Shown here: positions 17,891 through 25,092 of the stretch, in pieces | Numbering within the stretch: position 1 is the stretch's first letter | How the letters are laid out: every line of letters begins with the position of its first letter | Source of the DNA: Clostridia bacterium | GTDB taxonomy: Bacteria; Bacillota; Clostridia; Christensenellales; Aristaeellaceae | Assembly (NCBI GenBank): GCA_030537395.1 | Contig: JAUNMW010000006.1 | Location: 1 to 47,344, forward strand | DNA: 47,344 nucleotides | Direction of reading: 5' to 3' | Position numbers and translations under genes: made by a program | Notes under the pieces: generated by a model | What the model was told of the DNA's origin: nothing | The model's database searches: none | The model's input: the letters and a program-made list of their open reading frames with translations, nothing else

Positions 17891-19111
17891 ATGGCAAACG
17901 CAATCGTAGGACAAAGCGGCGGCCCAACCTCGGTCATCAATTCCAGCCTGGTGGGCGTGTTTCAGGCCTGCCAGATGCGCGGCGCGAAGCATGTATACGG
18001 CATGCTCCACGGCATCCAGGGCCTGCTGGATGAAAAAGTATGCGATCTGACGGAACGATTGGGCTCCTTTATCAATATTGAATTGCTCAAGCGCACTCCT
18101 TCCTCCTTCCTGGGCTCCTGCCGCTATAAGCTGCCGGACCCGGAACAGGACGAAGCCACCTATGAAAAGCTGTTCGCGATCCTGAAAAAGCTGGATATAC
18201 AATGGTTCTTCTATATCGGCGGCAACGACAGCATGGACACCATCAACAAGCTGGCCCGGTACGGCAAGCAGATCGGGTCCCCGATCCGGTTCATGGGCGT
18301 GCCCAAAACCATCGATAACGACCTGATGCACACCGACCATACCCCGGGCTACGGCTCCGCCGCCAAGTATATCGGCGTGGTGATGAAGGAAATCATCCGG
18401 GACGCCACGGTGTACGGCACCAATTTCGTCACCATCGTGGAGGTCATGGGCCGCAACGCGGGCTGGCTCACCGCCGCCGCCGCCCTGGCCCGGGGCGAGG
18501 ACTGCGAAGGGGTGGATCTGATCTGCCTGCCTGAGCTGCCCTTCCATACGGACCGGTTCCTGGCCAAGGTGGAAAAGATGCAGAAGGAGCGGGCTTCCGT
18601 GGTCATCGCCGTATCCGAGGGCGTGAAGCTGCCGGATGGCCGGTTCGTCTGCGAACTGAGCGACGACGCCCACTCGGTGGACGCCTTCGGCCATATCAAC
18701 CTGACGGGCACTGCCCGGTATCTTTCCAATCTGGTGGCCCGGAACCTGCCCACCCGCACCCGCGCCGTGGAACTTTCCATCCTGCAGCGCTGCGCCGGGC
18801 ATGTGACCAGCCGCACCGATATTACGGAAGCCTTCCAAGTGGGCGGCGCGGCGGCCAAGGCGGCCTTTGAGGGCGTTACCGGCATGATGGTAGCCTTAAA
18901 GCGCCTTTCCAACGATCCTTACCAGTGCACGACGGAATTGGTGGATATCAACGACGTGGCCAACTTTGAAAAGAAAGTGCCCCTGGAATGGATCAATGAA
19001 GCCCGCACGGACATGCTGCCCGAATTCCTGGCTTACGCCCGGCCCCTGATCCAGGCGGAGCTGACGCCCATTTACATCAACGGCTTGACCCAGCACATCG
19101 TGGAAGAATAA
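17891..19111 (+). CDS. pfp: Pyrophosphate-type 6-phosphofructokinase
   Basis: 406 aa, group II PFK fold. The phosphate-donor site reads GGNDS (110-114): aspartate D113 replaces the glycine of ATP enzymes (GGDGS), the classic mark of PPi use. The substrate loop is PKTIDND (138-144) with lysine K139 instead of the glycine of PGTIDND, again the PPi form. MGRNAGWLTAAAALA is the fructose-6-phosphate-side signature. The enzyme interconverts fructose 6-phosphate and fructose 1,6-bisphosphate reversibly using pyrophosphate, saving ATP in an anaerobe. Some PPi-PFKs also act on sedoheptulose 7-phosphate, which would link it to pentose metabolism. It is co-transcribed with the upstream kinase and followed by two hairpins. 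Confidence 0.9.
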   Translation: MANAIVGQSGGPTSVINSSLVGVFQACQMRGAKHVYGMLHGIQGLLDEKVCDLTERLGSFINIELLKRTPSSFLGSCRYKLPDPEQDEATYEKLFAILKKLDIQWFFYIGGNDSMDTINKLARYGKQIGSPIRFMGVPKTIDNDLMHTDHTPGYGSAAKYIGVVMKEIIRDATVYGTNFVTIVEVMGRNAGWLTAAAALARGEDCEGVDLICLPELPFHTDRFLAKVEKMQKERASVVIAVSEGVKLPDGRFVCELSDDAHSVDAFGHINLTGTARYLSNLVARNLPTRTRAVELSILQRCAGHVTSRTDITEAFQVGGAAAKAAFEGVTGMMVALKRLSNDPYQCTTELVDINDVANFEKKVPLEWINEARTDMLPEFLAYARPLIQAELTPIYINGLTQHIVEE

Positions 19112-19160
19112 AAACGGGTGGAAAACAACGGCGCTGAACGCGGCGCAGAGAAAATGAACC

Positions 19161-19190
19161 GCCGCCTGGAACGCGGTAAGTCCAGGCGGC
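19161..19190. other. Stem-loop downstream of the phosphofructokinase gene
   Basis: A perfect 10-bp stem, GCCGCCTGGA (19161-19170) with TCCAGGCGGC (19181-19190), loop ACGCGGTAAG. It has no T-tract, so it may protect the 3' end of the mRNA or be a small repeat. Confidence 0.55.
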
Positions 19191-19208
19191 GTGAAGCCCC
19201 ATGTCCTC

Positions 19209-19247
19209 ATGCCCATGCCGGGTACGCTCGGTATGGGCATTTTTATT
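19209..19247 (+). terminator. Terminator of the kinase-phosphofructokinase operon
   Basis: ATGCCCATGCCG (19209-19220) pairs with CGGTATGGGCAT (19229-19240; one G-T pair), 8-nt loop, then TTTTATT. Confidence 0.85.
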
Positions 19248-19310
19248 GGCCGGATTTGGGAGAATTATATTCCCCGATGAAAGAAAATGGAAAACAAATA
19301 CGGTCTGCGT

Positions 19311-20486
19311 TCATGCCCTTTCAAACGCTCTCTCTTTGCCTGGGATAATAGCGCCGTTTTTGTCCAAAGCGTCCTTTACTTTTTCGATATCGACCATGCC
19401 GATCTTCACGTGATCCCGGATAGCGACGGCTGCCGCTGTTGCGGCGGCTTCGCCCATGGCCATGCAGCTGGCTTTCACTCGGAGCGCCGAATTGGTTTCC
19501 CGATCGGAGGATACGCATCTTCCGGCCATCATCAGATTGGAAAAATCTTTGGAAATCATGGCGGAAAGCCGAATCGTGGGCGTTTTATCGTGGGTGATAT
19601 AACGGATATAGGAAGGCGCGTTTTCCCGGTGAATATCCACAAACCAATAGGAATAGCAAACCGAATCGGGAAAAACGGTTCCGGCGCAGTAGTCCTGAAC
19701 GTTCATTTCCGAAAGGCCCGCGATTCGTCTGCCTTCCCGCAGGCCTACCGCGGGGGCGGCGGCCATGATCCGGCCGCCTTGTTTCATTTGCTCAAAGAGC
19801 ATTTTTCTGGACGCGATTTCAGCCCGGGTGACGGCGTCGCTGCTGACGGCTTCGATCGGCACATGGTTTTGATTGTCGCCGTAGTTCAGAATCCTGTCCT
19901 GCGCGTCCACGGCGGGATAATAGCGCAGGGTGCCGGGCTGAAGACGGCCTTCTCCGTCGCCCGCGGCAAAGGACGCGCCGGCGAAAGCCGCCAGGTCCCC
20001 GTCGCCCGTGCAGTCCATATAGATTTTTGCGCTCAGGCTTTTCAGGCCGGACTTTGTGGCAATCAGAATTTCGGTGATTTGGCCGTCCGCCGTCTTCGCG
20101 TCCGCAGCGCTTTGCCCGTAATACAGATGGACCCCGCTTTCCAGCAGCATATCGTCCATGATTTTGGCGGCGGCTACGGGATTCACCTTCACGCTGTATT
20201 GATCGTGGCTTTTTCTTTCGGCGTTCATGTCCGGGATCCGGGCATACCCTTCCCGCTCCAGCCTTTTTACGAATTCCCAGCCGATCCCCGCAATGACCAT
20301 TTTCTTTTCGGGAATATAGGGATTATTGAATTGATCGATGGCGTTATTGCCAAACACGGTCAAAATACCGCCGGGCATGTTGTATTTTTCAATCAGAGCG
20401 GTTTTCACGCCCATCCTGGCGGAAGCAACCGCGGCGCAGAATCCCGCGCTGCCCGCCCCGCAGATGATCACATCGTAACGATCCAT
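19311..20486 (-). CDS. FAD-dependent oxidoreductase
   Basis: 391 aa. The N-terminal dinucleotide-binding motif is DVIICGAGSAGFCAAVASAR (residues 5-24), followed by an acidic strand end (TALIEKYNMPGG). Near the middle, YMDCTGDGDLAAFAG is the second FAD motif of this family, and the C-terminal NLMMAGRCVSSDR is the third. This set fits the FAD_oxidored family, whose members are often misnamed glucose-inhibited division protein or precorrin reductase and whose substrates are mostly unknown. Many occur in glycan-utilisation clusters. It is the last gene of a three-gene minus-strand unit after the sialidase-like and UroD-like genes, with only 45 bp to the former. Oxidation of a sugar or sugar-derived alcohol is a reasonable guess, not shown. 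Confidence 0.87.
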   Translation of the reverse strand: MDRYDVIICGAGSAGFCAAVASARMGVKTALIEKYNMPGGILTVFGNNAIDQFNNPYIPEKKMVIAGIGWEFVKRLEREGYARIPDMNAERKSHDQYSVKVNPVAAAKIMDDMLLESGVHLYYGQSAADAKTADGQITEILIATKSGLKSLSAKIYMDCTGDGDLAAFAGASFAAGDGEGRLQPGTLRYYPAVDAQDRILNYGDNQNHVPIEAVSSDAVTRAEIASRKMLFEQMKQGGRIMAAAPAVGLREGRRIAGLSEMNVQDYCAGTVFPDSVCYSYWFVDIHRENAPSYIRYITHDKTPTIRLSAMISKDFSNLMMAGRCVSSDRETNSALRVKASCMAMGEAAATAAAVAIRDHVKIGMVDIEKVKDALDKNGAIIPGKERAFERA

Positions 20487-20531
20487 CGTATGGATGCCTG
20501 CCTTTGTTGGTTGGATTTCATTTGCTGTATT

Positions 20532-21596
20532 TCAGTACGAAGCGGAATCCAATGGAAGAAGGCGAATGCGGAGCCGGTTCAAGCAGCCGCCCATATCCTG
20601 TTCGCTTCCCGCGCAATAGGCCAGCAGCAGATGATTGCCGATTTGGTGAATGGCTGTATAGCAGTATCCGCGGTCCGTCTCGTCTTCGAGCGTCACGGGT
20701 GCGTTCCAGGTTTTTCCCTGATCTTCACTGAAAGCGTACACAAGCGGCGTGCGGTCCCCCGTGGCGCGGTTCACGATTTTGATATTGTTGGCCGGTACCG
20801 GATTCCAAATGGCAATGAATCGGCCGTCAGCGAGCTTTTTCATGGATAAGGGGGATAGGGGAGAAGTGAACCAGGAAGGCTGCGCTGGCGACCAATGGAG
20901 GCCGTTATCGTCAGAACAGAATTCATACTGCCGCCCCAAATCTGTTCTTGCCCATCCATACAAACGGCCGGGAGCCGTTTCAATCACGCCCGGTTCCTGC
21001 AGCCCCGAACGGCATGCCGGATAATGTAGGGAAAGCTTGGCGGGCGCTTCGTTCCAGGTATTGCCGTCATCATCCGAATAGAAAAATACGGCTTTGGCGG
21101 GAGCGAAGCGCACGCCGCCGTCGCTTGTTCTTTTGTTTTCATGGTCGGCAACGGGCAGGATGATCCTGCCGGAGGAGGTGCGGACCACGCGGTCATTGTT
21201 CAGCACATAGTAGCCTTTCCGGGGTGTACAGCGCTTCGGCGCGCTCCAGGTTTTCCCCTGATCGGAGGACCGCTGGAGAACGGCGTACATATCCAGCCAG
21301 TCCATCCTGACCAGATAGAACAACCCGATATCGCCGTTTTGCATCCGCAGCATGGATACGCTCATGATGTTCATCGCGCCGTAATCTTCGGGCCGCGCCA
21401 CAAGAACCGGCGCGCTCCAGGTGATCCCGCCATCGGACGAACGGATCAGCTTGATGTCGGCGCATGCGTGATCAAAGAACGAATCGCCGCGAAAGGCGGA
21501 GTAAGCGAAAAGCAATTCCTTTCCATCGGTCGGGCAGAACGCGCCTTCGCTGTTTCGCGGATTGCCATTTACGGGAGCTATATCGTAATAGGACAT
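20532..21596 (-). CDS. Sialidase-fold (BNR/Asp-box) protein
   Basis: 354 aa, a six-bladed beta-propeller of the sialidase superfamily. Five Asp-boxes of form S-x-D-x-G-x-x-W are visible: SSDGGITW, SSDQGKTW, SDDDGNTW, SDDNGLHW and SEDQGKTW. RNSEGAFCPTDGKELLFAYS near the start and EPGVIETAPGRLYGWARTD past the middle could hold active-site residues. There is no signal peptide, unlike most secreted sialidases, so an intracellular exo-glycosidase is likely. The arginine triad of true sialidases cannot be confirmed by eye, so activity on sialic acid is uncertain. GGAGAGG precedes the ATG. It is the middle gene of the UroD-like/sialidase-like/FAD operon. Confidence 0.87.
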   Translation of the reverse strand: MSYYDIAPVNGNPRNSEGAFCPTDGKELLFAYSAFRGDSFFDHACADIKLIRSSDGGITWSAPVLVARPEDYGAMNIMSVSMLRMQNGDIGLFYLVRMDWLDMYAVLQRSSDQGKTWSAPKRCTPRKGYYVLNNDRVVRTSSGRIILPVADHENKRTSDGGVRFAPAKAVFFYSDDDGNTWNEAPAKLSLHYPACRSGLQEPGVIETAPGRLYGWARTDLGRQYEFCSDDNGLHWSPAQPSWFTSPLSPLSMKKLADGRFIAIWNPVPANNIKIVNRATGDRTPLVYAFSEDQGKTWNAPVTLEDETDRGYCYTAIHQIGNHLLLAYCAGSEQDMGGCLNRLRIRLLPLDSASY

Positions 21597-21737
21597 GGCG
21601 CACCTCTCCTTCAGATCGTTTTATGCGCTTATTCAAATAGAGGAAAACAGGCAGCCGGGGGGGATGGCAGGCAAACCGGGCTGACGGGGGCCCCTTCGGA
21701 TGCCTTGGGCCAGGATAGCCATGGGGCTTTCCCCCTC

Positions 21738-22970
21738 TTATTCTGCTTTTCTGCATTCTTCCAGCGCGATTTCACTGTAACGCCACAGCCGCTGGGGCTG
21801 ATAACGCACGGTGGAAATATCCTTGAGGATCATTTCCAGCTGCACGCCGTTTTTCCGCGCCGCTTCAATCGTCCGGCGCAGGTCGGCACGCACCGCTTCC
21901 TCATCGAAGGAATCCCCTGCCAGCATGGCGGGAGAAGGCTTGTTGCTCATGATGATATGCTTCGGCAGCTTTTCCGCGAAGGCTTCCCGATGGCTCCAGG
22001 GGCTGCAAGAGATCTTGCGCACGTTGGGCAGAGCGCTCACGATGTCCAGCCGGTCGTCCAGCCGATCGCAGCAGCCGTAATAAATATGGCGGAAGAAGGG
22101 GAAAATGCGTTGCATATAGGCCGCTTCAAATTCCGCGGTGATTTGAGGCGAAACGGCGGTGAACAGCTGCGCCAGCCCAAAGGCCCAGGCGTCCCGGGAG
22201 CAGCCGGTCCGTTCCGTGGGATCGTCGGGCCGGTAGGTGTGGGAGCAATGGCAGTAATGCTCCTGCGTATCGAACAGGCGCAGGCGGTTGGCCTGGTCGA
22301 TCATGCCCAAATACCCTTCGGTCATTTTTTCCATGAGGGCATGCATCATTTCCGGCCGGTCCATCAATTCGATATAACAGTTTTCCACGCCCATCCAGTA
22401 GGCGATGGTGTCCCAGGCGCCCAGGTGCATCACCAGTCCGGTGAAGCGCCAATCGATGATGCCGCCGAACAGCGCATCCGCCGTTTCGGCAATTTCCGCT
22501 TCCCGGGCTTCATCCAGCGTCAGCACCGGGGTATGGATCTTTTCTATATCTTCGGGTTCCTGGATCAGATTCTGCATGGATTGGGAGGCCACGTCGCTGG
22601 TTTTATCCATGAAAAGCCGGGTCACCTGGGCCTCCAGGCCCCAGCCGCTGCTTGATATGGGACGGGGCAGCTTCACATAGGGGTCCAGCACCATGTCCGC
22701 CCGCATATGATCCCACTTATACAGTTCGCGCAGCAGCCAGGTTTCGACCCACCGCCAATAAGGCTCCTCCACCTGCGGATCCAGGCAGCCGTCCACATTC
22801 ATTTCGTTCCACGGAATCTGGTCGATCAGCGCTCGCGGGCGTTCCGGCAAAAGGGAATTGAATCTTTCCCAGCCCTGTCTGCGTATTTTTTGCTCCGGCA
22901 GGCTGGCGGCTTCTGCATAACGGCAGGCCAGCTCCTGAATGCGGACGATATCCTGCGCTGATAACTGCAT
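21738..22970 (-). CDS. UroD-like protein (uroporphyrinogen decarboxylase superfamily)
   Basis: 410 aa. The C-terminal two thirds resemble the URO-D/corrinoid methyltransferase TIM barrel: FTGLVMHLGAWDTIAYWMGV, DRPEMMHALMEKMTEGYLGM and, late in the chain, VRKISCSPWSHREAFAEKLP. The N-terminal ~100 residues are family-specific. Proteins of this type in carbohydrate clusters are usually labelled UroD domain but lack haem-pathway neighbours. Histidine/cysteine pairs such as HYCHCSHTY could bind zinc for methyl transfer. It is probably not a haem enzyme. It is the first gene of the operon, with a promoter at 23087-23115 and an AAAGGGGG site before the ATG. Confidence 0.82.
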   Translation of the reverse strand: MQLSAQDIVRIQELACRYAEAASLPEQKIRRQGWERFNSLLPERPRALIDQIPWNEMNVDGCLDPQVEEPYWRWVETWLLRELYKWDHMRADMVLDPYVKLPRPISSSGWGLEAQVTRLFMDKTSDVASQSMQNLIQEPEDIEKIHTPVLTLDEAREAEIAETADALFGGIIDWRFTGLVMHLGAWDTIAYWMGVENCYIELMDRPEMMHALMEKMTEGYLGMIDQANRLRLFDTQEHYCHCSHTYRPDDPTERTGCSRDAWAFGLAQLFTAVSPQITAEFEAAYMQRIFPFFRHIYYGCCDRLDDRLDIVSALPNVRKISCSPWSHREAFAEKLPKHIIMSNKPSPAMLAGDSFDEEAVRADLRRTIEAARKNGVQLEMILKDISTVRYQPQRLWRYSEIALEECRKAE

Positions 22971-23086
22971 ATGGATGCCCCCTTTGGAACTTCGTTTTAA
23001 ATACGGTTATTCTTTTTCCCGGCTGTCCGTCGGATATGCTCATGACCGCTTCCCACTGCGATATGATGGGATTCTTTCCTACGCTG

Positions 23087-23115
23087 ATTTTACCACAAAT
23101 AGCGGGATGATTCAA
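23087..23115 (-). promoter_or_regulatory. Promoter of the UroD-like/sialidase-like/FAD operon
   Basis: Minus-strand TTGAAT (23110-23115), 17-bp spacer, TAAAAT (23087-23092), about 115 bp before the UroD-like start. Confidence 0.6.
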
Positions 23116-23550
23116 GGCGGGAGCGTAGGCTATTATATTGAAAATCCTTTCAAGTGAATTCCTATAGTAACTTCCACAGTGTGATTAAGGCGAAGGGTTT
23201 ACTATGAAACAAGAAATGCGGTTGAAATAAATCTGGACAACGTAACTGTCCCCCGAAAAGTGGGCATGGATTTTGCAACTACCCGTGTTTGTGGACAGGG
23301 AAACTGTAATGTGGATACCCAAAGCAAAGCGCGCTGCCATATGTTCACCAAGGCAAACGCTCCGGGTTTGTCATATTACCATGAAAACTCTGCACTCATA
23401 TTGCTGACATTTGATTGTGATTTTGCTATGATCTGAATGGAGCATGGCTGTATTTCCTTTGCGTTTTGTGGTGATCGCACTTTGGAAATACCTTCCGCAC
23501 TTTTTTGCAGTCAATATTTATCGCCTGGCTTTTCGTGAAGAATCAAAAAG
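23116..23550. other. Intergenic stretch with no recognised gene
   Basis: About 430 bp between the UroD-like operon start and the terminator of the GH43 operon. Reading frames are short, lack ribosome sites and match no family I recognise. Base composition is lower in GC than in the flanking genes, which may mark old inserted DNA. Confidence 0.4.
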
Positions 23551-23587
23551 GAGCAGCGTTTTGCTTCTTCAGCAGCGCTGCTCTTTT
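23546..23587 (-). terminator. Terminator of the GH43 operon
   Basis: GAGCAGCG (23551-23558) and CGCTGCTC (23576-23583) form an 8-bp stem flanked by A/T runs. Read on the minus strand it is followed by CTTTTTGATT, starting about 10 bp after the GH43 stop. The run on the other side makes it possibly bidirectional. Confidence 0.8.
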
Positions 23588-23592
23588 CATTA

Positions 23593-25089
23593 TCATCTAT
23601 TTGCTGTGAGAATCTGGGAGAAGGATATCACCTTTGCTTTTTCTTCACCGCTGTTTCTGCATTGCGCATATAAACCCATCAGCGTGCCAGTAAACCCTTT
23701 TCCGGCGTCATCGGCCGTAAGGGGCGGCACAAGGGTCAATGTGCGGAAAGCTTCATTGTTGAACGCATAGGACAAGCAATATCCTTTCTTTGCCGCAGAT
23801 ATTCTCAAATGAACGGCTCCATCCTTCGCTGGAACACAGATCGGCTGAAACGTTCCGCCCGAACGATCAACGGCAAGCGTGCTGCTGCCGTTTTCCCGCC
23901 GTTTGCAGAAGGTATAATATCCATAGTCTGCAATATAAATCGTCAGGCCCGCTTCGCTTCCGTCGTACATTGGATCAAAGCTGATTTCCGCTTCCACCGT
24001 GCAGTCCATATCCATTTGCGGCAAAGCCAGGAATGTTGGGCGGCCCAGGGGATCGGACAAATGATCGGCGGACGGCGTCAGCAGCAGCTGATTCCCTTGA
24101 AAATCATAGTTTTCCCATCTTGGTTTCCGCAGGAACAGCCATTGGGGCTGGCGAAGGCTGAAATCCGCGCGCCAGGCTTCTATGGGCTTTTGCCGAGCCC
24201 ATAAAGGGCCTTCGCATACAAGATGGGACGCGCCGTCCCCAATGACCGGCCATTCATTTTCCCAGGTGACAGGAAGCAGGAAGGTTTCCCGGCCCAAAAG
24301 GGAATACCAGGCTTCATCCGGCCGGGTCGCCAGATGGACGAGCCACCAGTTTCCCTGCTGATCCTCCACCAGATCCCCATGGCCGCTGCCCGCGATGCCG
24401 GTATTTTTCGCATACCGATTCGTGAGGATCAGCCTGTCGCAGGAGGTATAGGGCCCCCAAACGCTCCGGCTCCGGGCGGCGGTGATCATATGGTTGAACC
24501 GGGTGCCGCCTTCCGCCGCCAGCAAGTAATACCATCCGCCAATCGAATAAACGTGCGGCGCTTCCAGGTATTGGGGCCGGTCTTCGCTCATGCCGTGCCA
24601 AATCACCCGTGCGGGCGATAGCACATCTCCGGTCATCGGGTCGATTTCTGCCAAAGATATGGCTTCCCGGTCATCCTCGCCCCGTTGGTTGGTGCAGTAA
24701 TAGGCCTTGCCTCCATCGAACAGAAGGGAAGGGTCTATGCCGGACATGTTCACGCTTACAGGTTCTGACCAGCCTGCAGCGGGGTTTTCGGAATGAACGA
24801 TGAAGTTGCCATAACCCTGAAAGGTTGCGGTCACAAAAAACATGCCGTCATGATACCGGATGGTGGGGGCCCACATGCCCTGACCTGCGGCGGCAGTTTC
24901 ATAAGGAAGCAGGTGATCCCGCTCAATGCAATTGCCGATTTGGCGCCAGTTTACCAAATCCGTGCTGTGATAAACGGGAAGGCCGGGGAAATATTCAAAG
25001 GAGCTGGTGACCAGATAGTAATCCTTCTCCACCCGGCAAATGCTGGGATCAGGATGGAAACCGCGAAGAATGGGGTTTTCATAACGCAT
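23593..25089 (-). CDS. GH43-family beta-xylosidase/alpha-arabinofuranosidase
   Basis: 498 aa. The five-bladed propeller triad is clear: D14 in GFHPDPS (general base), D119 in GIDPSLLFD (pKa modulator) and E176 in YLEAPHVY (general acid). The C-terminal ~180 residues form a beta-sandwich (from about 320) as in two-domain GH43 beta-xylosidases, with AGLTIYIADYGYYTF typical of that domain. No signal peptide, so it acts in the cytoplasm on imported oligosaccharides, releasing xylose or arabinose. GGAGGAG precedes the ATG, and the gene starts 3 bp after the stop of the GH2 gene. It is the last gene of the long minus-strand operon. Confidence 0.93.
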   Translation of the reverse strand: MRYENPILRGFHPDPSICRVEKDYYLVTSSFEYFPGLPVYHSTDLVNWRQIGNCIERDHLLPYETAAAGQGMWAPTIRYHDGMFFVTATFQGYGNFIVHSENPAAGWSEPVSVNMSGIDPSLLFDGGKAYYCTNQRGEDDREAISLAEIDPMTGDVLSPARVIWHGMSEDRPQYLEAPHVYSIGGWYYLLAAEGGTRFNHMITAARSRSVWGPYTSCDRLILTNRYAKNTGIAGSGHGDLVEDQQGNWWLVHLATRPDEAWYSLLGRETFLLPVTWENEWPVIGDGASHLVCEGPLWARQKPIEAWRADFSLRQPQWLFLRKPRWENYDFQGNQLLLTPSADHLSDPLGRPTFLALPQMDMDCTVEAEISFDPMYDGSEAGLTIYIADYGYYTFCKRRENGSSTLAVDRSGGTFQPICVPAKDGAVHLRISAAKKGYCLSYAFNNEAFRTLTLVPPLTADDAGKGFTGTLMGLYAQCRNSGEEKAKVISFSQILTANR

Positions 25090-25092
25090 GGT

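Noticed and set aside
21738..22970. Haem biosynthesis uroporphyrinogen decarboxylase
   Set aside because: The N-terminal region and neighbours do not fit HemE, and no other tetrapyrrole gene is present; only superfamily membership is supported.
23116..23550. Possible transposase remnant in the AT-richer gap
   Set aside because: No DDE or other transposase motif could be read in any frame and no terminal repeats were found.
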